A stretch of DNA of 64,000 bases from the NCBI RefSeq assembly GCF_016808095.1, contig NC_068976.1:14781663-14845662 (forward strand). The letters run 5' to 3'. This document shows positions 1-11,553 of this stretch, piece by piece; position 1 is the first letter of the stretch; each line of letters starts with the position of its first letter. The notes beneath the pieces were generated by a model. It did not search any database and was not told where the DNA came from. It worked only from the letters and a program-made list of their open reading frames with translations. This DNA is from Vigna angularis. Taxonomy: Eukaryota > Streptophyta > Magnoliopsida > Fabales > Fabaceae. The translations under genes were made by a program, and so were the position numbers.

Positions 1-1689
1 TAATTTACAGTTATCCTAAAATAACCATAAATTAAGACTTTATAGAAACAACACTAATACACACCAAAAGAGCTTACCGATCGGTCATACAAGAAGTGTA
101 TCGATCGAACGGTCCTACACAAATACAACATGAGTACAAGGCCGAACGGTCTTGCTCTTAAACTACCTTCTTCTTCTTCCAGCGCTTGCTCTAGAGAGTC
201 ATCTGCACCTTCTGCTCACACCCACAGGGTGATCATTGCAAAGACAAGGACGATCGAACGGACCACATGACAAAACAGGAAAAATAAGGGTAAGCTAGTG
301 TAATTTAATTAACTATTAAACATACATTTCATACAAACACATAAAACAATCATACTTCTACATAAATCACACCAACATATTATAACCGACTACTTTCACT
401 TTGACTGTCCGGACTGTATGAATTATGTAGCTACGACGTTCTTGCACTCGTGGAAAGGTAATCTGAAAAATCATCAGAATTACCATAGCTGGAAACCCAA
501 GCCGCCACACGAGGTTAGCCCTTCATCCCTCACTGTAGCTGGAAACCCAAGTATACACATGAGTTTAATCTGATAGCTGGAACCCCAAGCTATACGCAAC
601 CAGGCCTCCTGCTATTCTCACCACATGCGCCGCCATTCTCTACTTGAGACTTGGTGACCATTAGAATGTCAGGATGAACGACAACTTAGTCTGACCATAT
701 TCATACTTTACAATTCCATAACCATTTCTGAGATATTCCTCCTTGGAACACTCGTTCATATCCATATAATACAAATCACATCATACTTCTTCATAATCCA
801 TACTATTCTATTCATATCACATTTTAAATACCATACTTCATTAACAACATATTTCCTCATCCATAACACCTTTAAATAACATCAAACCGAACATTAAAAC
901 AACATCACCATTGAGCACAACTGACTCGAAAATATCAACACTTATTATGAATAAAACCTGACGGTAGAACACCCCCATATGTGAACATGACCGTACGGGA
1001 TATTGTTTCCCATGGTGAACATGACCAAATGGTCATGTAAAGAGTGAAACTCAAGCATGAGTCGAACGCTATTAGCTTGATCTGAGTACTATTGAATTAG
1101 ACCGAACACTTATTGATTAATGTCGACCACTAGTAGACCATACCGAACACTATTATCTTAGACTAATCACTATAGGTTTAGGCCAAACACTAAGGGCTTA
1201 TGCCGAACGTTATAACCAGGCTAAACACTTTAGTTGAACCAAATACTTATTGTGAGACAAAACATTTTCTCATTATTCAAAGACTATAACCTAACTGTAT
1301 TTACTAGACAGAATCCAAAGAATTGACTGAATACTATAGAACATCTATAATTGGACATAATCAAAATCTAAGAGCTTAGACCGAATACTACGAGCTTAGA
1401 CCGAACACTCTTAGTTTCAATTTCAATTACATAATTTGGTAATATGACTACACCGAGTGCTTAGTGCATCACCGAGCACTACTGAGACTGAGTGTTGGCA
1501 TCTAACCGAGCACTACAAAGACAGTTCAAGACCGAGCGGTCAATAACAGTTATAGCCTATGACAGACCGAACATTGTTTATAAACAAAAGCTATGTCCAG
1601 ACCGAATGCTATAATTCATTGAAAATCAATACTAAACCGAACGGTCATTAACTGAGAATCCACAATAGCAGAACTCAATTAAGATTGTT

Positions 1690-2990
1690 AAGACTTTGGC
1701 AAGTGTACCAAATCGTTTCAAGTAATAAACCAGTAAGACCGGATATCGTTTCCCAAGAGACTCGTGTCACCAAACAATTGTATAATTTCGAACTAACTTA
1801 AACTAAAGAATGATTCCATAATTTGAGTTTTTATGCAATTAAAGTAAACATGAAACATAAATTGTAAAAGTGATCTTTGATGACTCAAACACTTGGAAAT
1901 GGATAAGATTAGAAGTGATATGAATTGATATTGTTGGGGGGTATGATTTCACCTACTTCACTCTTATGCATGTAAACTTACACCTTCTTCATTTACTTAC
2001 TAATACTAATCTTCTAATTTACTCAAACCCAATCCTTTGGTTGAAGGAGTCTAGACTTCCTTATTAAGCTCCAATTCCTTGGAAAACCTACAAGTTAATC
2101 CGCTTTAAGACTTGAGACCTAAGACAACCAAAAGTTCAAGTTCTATCCCTAGATACAATTCCCTTTGGGTAATTTGTTCCAGTTCTAGGTTCACACAATA
2201 TTTCCCAACATCAAGCAAACCCTAAAATCATGCCATGGATAACAATGTCACAACAAGCTTTAAGAGAAGGAACAAAATACTAGTAATCATGAAAGAAGCA
2301 TCAAATACATTCAAATCAGTAGCAATACATAAGAGTTTGGTGGCTGCATCAATCCCCCAACAACAATGAAACTAGCTCTCCATGAATGAAGAGCTTGAGC
2401 TTACAACAATGATGGAAATGGAAGAACAAAGAAGACCCAAGGAAGAAGATGGACTGTTCCCACAGCTCCTAGCTTGCCTCCAAGAGCTCCAAATGAGAGA
2501 AAACACGTCTGAGTGTCAAAAGATCCAAAGCCCTTCGAGTTTCAGCCCTAAATAGACCAAATTTGCCACATCAGCATCGCCACCGCTCAGCTTCGCCCCA
2601 GCGGCAGCATTCTAGTAACAGAGCCCTCAGTTGCACCCTAGCTGCACCCCAGCAATAGCAGTCCAGAGAATAGGTGCTCAGTTGCACCCCAGCGGCAGCA
2701 GTCTAGAGAGCAGGCGCTCAGCTGCACTTTTGTTGCACCCGAGCTACAACACTTATGTTCAATGTTCTTCTTTTCACACTTCTTCATGCTTCTATGGTTC
2801 TTTGATTCATTTGATTGGCGCACAAGCTTCATGTGAGTGATCTCCAAGTGAAAAGTGGGGATTAATGATGAAATTCAATCAATACAATATAAGATGTAAC
2901 TACTTAAAAACACAATAAAATGAGGCATGAAGAAGGTGGAAAGCTAAGAAAGAGTTGATTTTGTTTACTTATTCATAAAAGAAATATAGG
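1690..2990. repeat. Repeat nested in the large LTR-like unit, start GGCAAGTGTACC
   Basis: The CGAAC-rich sequence is interrupted by unrelated DNA that begins near the GGCAAGTGTACCAAATCG block, a type of sequence I recall from dispersed legume repeats, and runs to about 2.99 kb, where host-repeat sequence resumes. It lacks a clear open reading frame. No target-site duplication could be found, so the limits are approximate. Confidence 0.35.
2585..2750 (+). repeat. Short tandem repeat, ~40-bp unit (GCTCAG-TGCACCCCAGC)
   Basis: Units begin at 2,585, 2,625, 2,676 and 2,716, each with a CTCAG start followed by CCCCAGC-GCAGC-TCTAG. The second unit is 51 bp because it carries an 11-bp internal duplication. 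The short open frames on both strands here follow from the repeat and are not taken as genes. Confidence 0.7.
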
Positions 2991-3870
2991 TAAAATTCAA
3001 CATTATCAAAGATCAAGCACCAGATAAAAACTGAATGGTCAATTAAAGACCTTCAACAACTACATAATTCTGCAGAATAGCTACAAAATTAAGATCAACA
3101 CCAAACCTTACCAAATTCACTCAACCACTATTCCATAATCATACAGATACACAATCATCATAAACACAACATCAATATTCCACCCAACAGCACCGAACAC
3201 CCAATTCATCCAATTTTACACTCATACAGCTTTATCCAAATCAATTTCATACACATGCATAATTATCAAACAACATATTCATACATCAAAATCAAGTAAT
3301 TAAATTATCTAGCTTCCCTTACCTCGAATCCAAGAGACCACTTTTACACGTTTCAATCCCAGAATTTCTACAACAGCTACAAATTTCTAGTCGGTGTAGC
3401 GAAACCAACCGAAGAAATCAAAAGAGAAAAGGCTTAGGAATACATGCAAGAACACATGCAAGCCGATCAATGCTTGCATGCACAGAAAACACATAGAATT
3501 TCACAGGAAGAAGTTTCGGACCTTACCAGCTTCAAAAGAGGATTTTGATCGGTGCCAAATGAAGCTCTTGACACCAGAAGTACTCAGGCACCAACTGATT
3601 CTTGATCGGAAGAAAAAGGAAGAAGAAAATTTAGAGAGAAGGTAGAGAAATATAAGGAATAAAGTGATGATAAGGAGGAGAAAATGTGCAGAAGCTTGGT
3701 GGAGGACAAGGTTGCAGCAGAAAAATAGCACGATTTTTCAAAACCCCAGTTTAAATACTGCTGCTAAAACTTGTTCTGTCATTCTCTTACTTACACCTGG
3801 CTTCCACTATCTGCACTTTTATCTGTTTTCGTATTATACAAAATCATCAATTTTAGTATAAATACTTTTG

Positions 3871-6760
3871 TGATCTCTTAAACCATTTAAATATCCAGTT
3901 TTTTTGGTTTCTTTAGTATATTTATAGTTCGAGTATTATAGAAGAAACGTATGTTTTTAGTTTCCGATAGAAACAACAAAATCCCTTTATACATGTGTGT
4001 ATATAACTAATAAAAGTATCTTAAATTTTGTAAAAATTAAAATCATATTTTCAAATATTTTTAAAATAATTAATAATAATAAACGTGCTTCACTCTTTAT
4101 TTTACTCAGCATAATTTTATTGGTAAAGTTTAAATGTAAATCCATTATAAATCTAGGATGATACGATATATTTAATGAAAAATTTAATTGGTACACTAAA
4201 AAATACTTAATTCGGCTGCGAAACAAAAATAAATAAAATAAATACTCCTATTGGTTTTTATTTAATTTTTATTATATAATGAAATATATTGCTAATATAG
4301 GTGAAGAGAAAACCAAGAAATAACTATCACAAATTCGAAAATGAAAATAAAGATAGAAAGTAAAGTTGAAAGAGTAAAAGTGATGTAGTCTTACACCCAT
4401 TATTTTTCTTTATATATAACAGCGTAAATACTGGTGCGTGTATACAATTTTTTAAATATCTATAAATGATTTCAATTTTAAAAATAATAATTAAAAGTGT
4501 AAAATTAAAGAAATAAAAGATGTATGTAATTATAGATGCATGATTATAAATATTGTTATAGATAAAATTTTATAAATAATATCGTGTAAATAACCTTTTT
4601 ATTATAAGTAATTATTTAAATTTGAAAAAAAATTAATAAAATAATAAATATTTTTTTATAATAAGTAATTAATTAAATTTAAAAAATAGTTTTTTATTAT
4701 AAATAATTACTTAGATTTAGAAAATAATAATTAAGAAAGTAAAATTGAAAAACAAAATAAGACACTAATGTATCTTCTTTATTAACTTACTACATATAAT
4801 ACAGTAATGTTTCTTCTTTATTAACTTACTATATATAATTAAAAGTATATTGTCTCTATTCTAATAAGCGCTGAATTAAATATGTCCCAGATATAGTTAT
4901 TGTTATTAAAGTCCATTTGTGAGTAGATCAAACATTGTTATCATATGATAGCAATACGAATAATACACTTTTTACACTGGATTTTATATTATTTTTTGTC
5001 GAAAATAGTTAATTGAAATTTATTAAGAATTATAAAATCACCAATGTCATCTCTCTTGCTTTTTAAAAGATTATCAATAAAATCTCTCTTTGTTATGAAA
5101 ATGATGGTTTATTAAGAATTAAAAAATTATCAATAAAATATCAGTACTACTACTAAGCCTAAAGAAAATTGTATAAGGAAGAACAAAGGAGTAAATAATA
5201 AAATTATAGGTAACTCGAAATTTTTAATTGTGGCATAAACTACATAAATTTCTATTACATAATAATTTGTGTATTATAATTAAAGATGAAAACGAGTTGA
5301 GTGGAGTATTCACAATGTTTATCTGGAAAAGATTATAATTAATAGCTTAATAAATATTTGATTGTAATATAATAATAATAATATTTGAGAAATTATAATT
5401 CAATGGTTTAATAAATATTTGATTGTAATATAATAATAATAATATTTGAGAAACGAAGTGACGCAAAGGTTAGAAGTAAGCGTTTTGTAATGTCTAAGCT
5501 ATTCTACCATTGGTTGGTTTCTGAAGACTTTTAAAATATATACCTTATTAAATAAAGGACGAGAACGTGGGGCTTCTTCACACATGAATCTATCAGCCAT
5601 ACATGCTAGTGGGTCGGTATGGTCTACATTTTCTATAATTGTTTTTAAATTTCTATATTGTTGTGTACAGTTGTTTTTAAATTAAAATAATTAATTATTT
5701 TATTGTTATTTTATGATTAAAAATATATTTTTTGTTCTAGTATATTTTACTGTATAATTTCTTATTCATTTGTATTAAATAGTAAGTAAATTTAAATTAT
5801 CATATTTACAAATGTGAATGAGGAGTTAAAAAGAAAGTAACAAGGATTAAAAAACGAAAATTTATTTGGAATTATTTTCTATCTTTGTAGATCATGTCAA
5901 TGTTTTTTATTTGAAGTTCATTGAAATTATTTTGTTTCGATCGATTATTATATACTAGGTTCACTTTAAAACTTAGAATGTAATATAATTTTGTCTTTTT
6001 AAAAGACATTTTATAGTATTAAGAGAAAATCAAACTAACAAATATAGTTTTCAATAAAACATTTGATTAAATAAGTTACATCAATTATGTCAAGTAACAC
6101 ATCGTTGAATAAATTCATATTCTACAAATAAAACTTTAGAATAACGTAATCATGAAAATTACAAGCCAACAATAAATAATGGACACAATAAAATTATTAT
6201 TTTATTATTATGGTTTTCTCTCTTTTTTTCCGAAAAGATTATGAGTTGAATCAATAATTAAACTGAAAAGGAAGTGTCAAAATTGAACCAATAGGTACTT
6301 TGTACCCACCATGACAGTTTCAACTAAATTTCAAATGATTGATATAATATACTTATTATGGTGTTTATTTAGTTATCTAGGTATAATGTGATCTTTGAGG
6401 TTATGGAGCTATGCCTCTTAAGTACTATCCCTATTCTCTTTAAGGCTTCTCCACTTTCTACCCAATTTTTTCATAAAGGTCACTTATGGATAGAGACATT
6501 CATTAAAGAATACATTTCTGTTTAATAAATTTTCTGAGATTGATGATGTTGGTATAACTAAAACTTTTGGACTTAGTCATTAATTTCATGGATGTTGGCA
6601 GAGGATAATAACGAATTTTGTTGATAGAATTTCAATAATGGAACATAAGAGCTTCTAAATAAAAGAAAAAAAAACGTATTTGATCCAATAAATATAATAA
6701 ACAATAAGATCTATTTAGTATTATTAACATGTGATTAAATAATATTTTAAAAGATATATA
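3871..6760. other. AT-rich intergenic DNA without a recognised gene
   Basis: No open frame with coding character is seen on either strand. The stretch is rich in A/T runs and short local duplications, including a TCTTCTTTATTAACTTACTA block repeated at about 4,770 and 4,811, and a 61-bp tandem duplication described separately. Confidence 0.6.
5331..5453. repeat. Tandem duplication, 61-bp unit x2
   Basis: A block containing TAATAAATATTTGATTG and ending in ATATTTGAGAAA occurs twice with an offset of 61 bases (5,348 and 5,409) and almost no differences, so the duplication looks recent. No function is evident. Confidence 0.85.
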
Positions 6761-7205
6761 TGTTGGTATAAATATTTATTAATATATGTGACTAAATATA
6801 GTATAAGTGATTAGTTTACTATATTCATTAATATCATATATTTATATAATATTTTGTATGATATATTACATTATTATGTGATTATTATTCTAATTATCAT
6901 ATATACGATGAGTTGTTATTTTATTGATATTTTTTCATATCAACCTTGATACTATATATTTTTATTACATGAGTCATAGAACCTAAAAATCATATATAAG
7001 TATATGATATTTCACAGAAAATACATACATTCACCCATATTCATTCTCTTTTGTTCAAAAAATTTAAACTCTATTATTGTCTTAAGCATTAGAGAGTCTT
7101 TTGTAGATAGGTAAATCTTCTTTTATGTTCCAATCCTCAGGATTCTTCAATTCATTAAGACTGTCACTTGTTTGAAGGTTCACGTTTTCGCTCCCGGTAA
7201 GAACA
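6761..7205 (+). repeat. 5' LTR of the deleted element
   Basis: It starts TGTTGGTATAAAT and ends GGTAAGAACA, immediately before the primer binding site. Shared blocks with the second LTR include AATTATCATATATAC, CCTTGATACTAT/CTTTGATACTAT, TTCACAGAAAATA and a following CACTCACTCAT/CATTCACCCAT stretch. Confidence 0.7.
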
Positions 7206-7207
7206 TT

Positions 7208-7224
7208 TGGTACCCAACGTGGGG
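7208..7224 (+). other. Primer binding site, tRNA-Lys-like
   Basis: The sequence TGGTACCCAACGTGGGG begins with the TGG that pairs with tRNA CCA and lies 2 bases after the 5' LTR. It departs from the plant tRNA-Lys(CUU) complement at three positions (recalled, not aligned). Confidence 0.55.
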
Positions 7225-7779
7225 TCTGGTAAAACTTTACCCTGACTTCACTCCTTCATGGTTACCACTCAGAGTCAAGTGTAGACATTGGTCCGAAAAA
7301 ATAAGTAATTATGCAAGTGCGAGAAAGAGTTATGAGCCATGCAAACCCAACACTAAATAGACCTCTAGACACTAATCCGAAAGTTGATCGACTTGAAAAA
7401 CAAGACGATACCACAACCTCCTCATCCTCAAAGGAGAAACCCTCATATGATAGTCCATTTGTGGCACTCAATTGCAAGATAAGAGTCTCCCTCAATAAGA
7501 ATCAAAATAGGAGCTTGATAACAGTAATTCTTACCATTATCGAAGTTCATTTTAGAGACAAAATCAGTTCCCATTTAACTTATTACTTGCTTAAATCCTC
7601 TCTTTTATCTTGTTTTAGTGTTTATTTATATTTTGGGCTACAATGGTATAAATTCATCATTAATCCCCTTATTTTGTAGCTAATAGTGTGTTTGGAAAAA
7701 CCTCCACTAATGTATAGAGTTGAACCACCCACAAGATCAAGCAAATCTGCACAAAATGAGAGAAAGAAGCAATGCTGCC

Positions 7780-7853
7780 AAAATCTCGCGCCTAGGCGTC
7801 CCTCTAGGGGCGCTTGGGCGCCATAATCTCATGCCTGGACGCCTCTCCAGGAG
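7780..7853. repeat. GC-rich inverted-repeat block beside the 3' LTR
   Basis: A GCGCCTAGGCG / CTCTAGGGGCGC / TTGGGCGCC cluster is followed by CTGGACGCCTCTCCAGG. These short palindromes stand out sharply against the AT-rich surroundings and occupy the place expected for the sequence before a 3' LTR. They could form hairpins; the role is unknown. Confidence 0.5.
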
Positions 7854-8195
7854 TGTTGATTATGTCATGATATTCTTTAATACCATATATTTATAAAATA
7901 TTTGATATATTAGGTTAGATTATACATTATTAATATTGTTTTGTTAATTATCATATATACAATAAATTATTATTTTATTAATACTATTTGCTTTTAACTT
8001 TGATACTATCTGATTTTATCTTATAAGTCATAAGGTTTAGAAGTCCTATAAATTCACATGGTAATTCACAGAAAATATATACACTCACTCATAGTTATTA
8101 TTTCTTACTCAAAAGATCCAAAATATTTTCCTAGCCAAAGTCTCTAGCCTTCAAAAACATATATCATATCACCTCCACACTCTATATCTCTAACA
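7854..8195 (+). repeat. 3' LTR of the deleted element
   Basis: It starts TGTTGATTATGTC and ends CTCTAACA. It aligns by eye with most of the 5' LTR but is about 100 bp shorter and strongly diverged, so the insertion is old. Confidence 0.65.
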
Positions 8196-8535
8196 CCATT
8201 TTGTTTATTTATTTTTTAATTTAGATTGAATTATAAGTAATTGTGTACCGTTGTATTATTACTTTTTATAATATTGATCTTTTTTAAATTGCAGTAATTT
8301 ATTAGTAAATAACATTGTAATTACATCAATAAAAATGTTGTGATAGTTGTTCACTATGGGTTAAATTCACACTAACTAAATGATAATACTCAACCCTTGC
8401 AAAATTTCCAATGGTCCCAACCATTATCAGTTGAAATTCAAGTCTGCTGTGAAACTGAGTCATGAGATTGAAAAATTTATTCTTCATAGCTAGTTCAGCC
8501 ATTTGGTTTTGACTTTGTACTGGTTTTGACTCGCT

Positions 8536-8572
<37 letters not shown>

Positions 8573-8600
8573 TATATATTATATATATATTATATATATA
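8536..8600. repeat. (TA)n microsatellite
   Basis: A nearly pure TA run, interrupted once by a G near 8,571 and by TT pairs after it. It lies in AT-rich intergenic DNA about 400 bases upstream of the tRNA gene. Confidence 0.95.
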
Positions 8601-9002
8601 AGTTAAAATTAATTTGTATAAATTTTCATTTTTTTTCAATTTTTCTTTTTAAATATTGCACAAATCAAATTTAGCCCAGGTGTAAATATTTTTTTTCTCG
8701 GAGAAATCTATTTTAAATAATTAAAAAAAATTAAATATATTAAATCTAAATTACTGATTTACTATACATATTTATAAACTATTCGGTAAAGTCAAAATCA
8801 TTATTCGGTCTTCCATTTATCCTAGAGTGGCATGACGTTTACTCGTGCATAACCTGAACTAACCACGAATTATCAAAAGTTTTTCTTTTCCGCAATGCCT
8901 TTGAACAAGTAAAATGACTGTGTCAAACCAAAAACACTAGATACGTTAAGAATATCAATGATAAATAGGATATTAAATAACAAAATATAGGGTAGGCAAG
9001 CA

Positions 9003-9076
9003 GCTCTCGTAGCTCAGTTGGTTAGAGCACCCGTTTAGTAAGCGGGAGGTCTTGAGTTCGACTCTCAACGAGAGCA
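9003..9076 (+). tRNA. trnT-AGU: tRNA-Thr (anticodon AGU)
   Basis: A complete nuclear tRNA cloverleaf. The acceptor stem GCTCTCG pairs with CGAGAGC (9,069-9,075), followed by discriminator A at 9,076. The D arm has GCTC/GAGC with TTGGTTA in the loop. The anticodon arm CCCGT-TTAGTAA-GCGGG gives anticodon AGT, which reads threonine ACU codons after A34-to-inosine editing. The T arm carries GAGTTCGACTC, which includes the internal B box; the A box (TAGCTCAGTTGG) is also intact. There is no intron, and CCA is not encoded, as usual in eukaryotes. The closest unrelated feature is the VDAC start codon 120 bases downstream. Confidence 0.97.
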
Positions 9077-9081
9077 AACGC

Positions 9082-9089
9082 TTTCTTTT
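9082..9089 (+). terminator. RNA polymerase III terminator of tRNA-Thr
   Basis: The run TTTCTTTT begins six bases after the tRNA 3' end; its four consecutive T residues are the minimal Pol III stop signal. Confidence 0.75.
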
Positions 9090-9195
9090 AATTAATCTTT
9101 ATCTCCTATTTTATATTTTTTTAGCTTTTATTTTCGTTCTGAAAGGGTTTACATAAACCCTTGGTTCTTCGTGGTGTCTCTGTGCTGCAGAGAAA

Positions 9196-11553
9196 ATGTC
9201 AGGCAAAGGACCAGGTTTCTTCTCCGATATCGGCAGGAGTGGGAGAGGTATTCAACTATCTCTCATTCATTCTCAGTTTTTTATGTTTTCGTTCTTAACT
9301 AACTAAATTCTGATTCCACTTTCGCAGATATCCTCACGAAGGATTACAACTCCGATCAGAGATTCACCATCTCCTCCTCCGCCAACTCTGGTCTGGTGCG
9401 TTCACGTTTTTCTCTCTTCTCCGTTTTTTCACTTCACTTCCTGATCCTTATGTTTCTCTATCTTATCATTCGCTCATAATTATTTCGTTCCGAAATTTTT
9501 TACTGATGATTTTGATCACGTCGTTCATTTGCATCTCGAGAAAACGTAGCCGTGTTAGGTTTGTTTGAATAAAATATTCCATTAATATTCATATGAGAAA
9601 TGTAAAATGAATTGAAGTGTAATCGATTTACGCACGTCCTTTCGGAGAAGATATATTATTCGAGAAGTTCATTTCCTTTATTTTTTTTGTTTGATTATCT
9701 TTTATGTTTTTACTTAGATGTTTATCAAGTGAGACCTTAGTTTTGATAATTCATTTTCTTCTTGTTTGAGAAAACCGGTGATTGTTAATTGTTACGTGAC
9801 ACAAATTCAGGACCTGAAATCTACATTGGTGAAGAGCAGAGGGCTTTCCTCTGGTGATGTGACTGCGGAATTTAAGTATAAGAACAAAGTGGTGAATTTC
9901 AAAGTTGATACTGAATCAAATGTATTTCCCTCTCTCTTTCTCTCTATTTTTTCTTCCATTTTATAAATTTGACAGTATAATGTTTTCTACTTCGATTGGT
10001 AATTGTGTTTTTTTTTTCTTTTTGTGCTTTAGGTGCTGACTACATTCACTGTCTCTGATGTTATGCCGTATGCGAAAACAATTTCTTCGATTCGTTTGCC
10101 TGATTACAATTCTGGAAAGGTACTGAGATTGGACTTTTGGATTGAAGTCTGTTATCTTGGACTTGTAATGATTATGTGCTTTTGGTGTAGTTTGAGGTTC
10201 AGTATCTTCATGATCATGTGGCTTTTACTCTTCGTGTTGGTTTAACCCGCTCCCCTGCTATTGATTTTTCTGGGACGATGGGCACTCCCAGCATTGCCTT
10301 TGGAGCAGAAACGAGCTATTCTACAAGTCTTGCTAAATTTACGAAATACAATGCTGGTCTGTGCTTTAAAATGCCAAGTTCCAGTGCTTCAGTAATTTTG
10401 TAAGTAATTGAGGTGTTTTTTAATTGTCAGATGTTAAATCAGTACCTGGAATGCGTATTTGCAAAGCCAAGTATTTATGGATGGAATCTTTATTTGTCTT
10501 TAAAATGAAATTGGGATGTTGTTTCTATAACAATTTTCAGTTTTTTTTTCCTCTTTTTTCCAGAGAGGATAGTGTTAGCAACACATTTTCTGAAACGTTT
10601 GTTCTGTTGAATCTATTACTGGTTGAAGTTTAGTAGTAACTACAAAATAATGAGCGAAGGCACATTAAATAGAAGTGAGACTTACTCAATTTCGTAACTT
10701 CTAATAAATTTGAACCAATAATGAAAATGTGCTAGAGAGTTTATTGCTAGCAATTTTCTTTTTCGTGTAGGTGTTTTAAGACATTGTGATAGGTAACGCC
10801 TATAGCTAGTTACATTAGTTAGTAGAGTAATTAGAGTTAGTTGAGTTGGAGTAATTAGATAAATACGGCATGTTGCCTATATACATATATTGGAAGAGGT
10901 GTTGAGAGAGGAGTGACTAGTCAATTGGAGAGTTAGTATTGTGGCTTGGGAGAGTCCCGAGTTTCTAAAATATCCAGGAAATTGACTATTCCTTGTATAG
11001 TTTCAGTTCTTGATATTATACTCACATTGCGGCAGGATTTGGAGCTAGGCCTCTTCTATAAAGATTTTTCACTTACTATCTCATCACATCCAGTTTTATA
11101 ACATTGTTAACCCTGGAAAGTTATCGAATAAGTGTTACTTGCATTGATTGTGTAGAGATAAACCCTACAAATTAAGGGCATAAATTAATTTCAATTTTGG
11201 CAAATTTATGTTTTGGTACATAGTAGTACACTTTTCATTTTTGCAGAGGTGATAAGGGAGATTCCATGAAGGTGTCATATTTACACCAGCTAGAAAGATT
11301 GAATGGAGGAGCTGTTGTTGGAGAGATTAGCAGAAGGTTTTCTACAAATGAGAACACATTAACAGTTGGATGTTCATTGGTCGTTGATTCTCAGACAGTT
11401 TTGAAGGCAAAGCTGAACAACCACGGCAACCTTGGCGCTTTATTGCAGCATGAGCTAACAAGCAAGTCATTCTTGACAATCTCGGGTGCTTTTGAAACAA
11501 AGGATTTGGACAAGAATCCCAAGTTTGGTTTCTCACTCTTGCTCAAACCATAA
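9196..11553 (+). CDS. VDAC: Mitochondrial outer-membrane porin, VDAC2-like
   Basis: Voltage-dependent anion channel, a beta-barrel passing metabolites and ions across the mitochondrial outer membrane. Six exons join in frame: 9196-9247, 9328-9395, 9811-9921, 10033-10119, 10191-10399 and 11247-11553. All introns are GT/AG and the product is 277 aa, the normal plant VDAC length (about 276). The N terminus MSGKGPGFFSDIGR matches the family's amphipathic helix. Other family landmarks are LSSGDVTAEFKYKN, LPDYNSGK-EVQYLHDH, FTKYNAGL, LGDKGDSMK (formed across the last splice), ISRRFSTNENTLTVG and the final PKFGFSLLLKP, which fits the closing porin signature. The DLKSTLVKSRG stretch opening exon 3 is less conserved. 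The start is the only ATG fitting the family. The large last intron seems to carry an inserted repeat. Confidence 0.95.
10785..11095 (+). repeat. Possible solo LTR (copia-like) in the last VDAC intron
   Basis: Intron 5 (10,400-11,246) is far longer than the other introns. Its middle has the look of a copia-type LTR: TGATAGGTAACG, repeated GTTAGTAGAG/GAGTTAGTTGAG, then a TATA-like CCTATATACATATA, then TTCCTTGTATAG further on. ACATTG occurs on both sides (about 10,778 and 11,101), but the terminal CA is not clear. Limits are uncertain. Confidence 0.35.

Larger units (their letters stand above)
1..3870 (+). mobile_element. Large LTR-like repeat (diverged copy, cut by window edge)
   Basis: This copy belongs to the same family as the 3.3-kb unit at 54,806-58,119 and lies in the same orientation. 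Shared landmarks in the same order are a GTAAG/GGTAAGCTA stretch, a CCAGG-CCTCCTGCT block followed by CTCACCACAT, an ATTAGAGT/ATGTCAGGAT stretch (602-680 here, 55,348-55,440 there), a CGAAC-rich tandem region, and a CCCTTACCTC stretch (3,317 here, 57,410 there). The CGAAC-rich region (about 1,000-1,700) consists of loose 26-30 bp units around ACCGAACACT. No coding gene is visible. The left terminus lies just outside the window, and the right end is put near 3.87 kb only because composition changes there. Family membership is seen by eye, not by alignment. Confidence 0.5.
6761..8195 (+). mobile_element. Internally deleted Ty3/gypsy-like LTR retrotransposon
   Basis: Two diverged direct LTRs (6,761-7,205 and 7,854-8,195) flank only about 650 bp of internal sequence. 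Just after the first LTR is a primer-binding-site candidate, TGGTACCCAACGTGGGG. It agrees at 14 of 17 positions with the complement of the tRNA-Lys(CUU) 3' end as I recall it, a primer used by several Ty3/gypsy lineages. The short frame starting near 7,311 (MSHANPT, then acidic and Ser-rich) resembles the beginning of a gag protein. No protease, reverse transcriptase or integrase remains, so the element is a non-autonomous or deleted copy. No target-site duplication was found, consistent with age. Confidence 0.7.
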
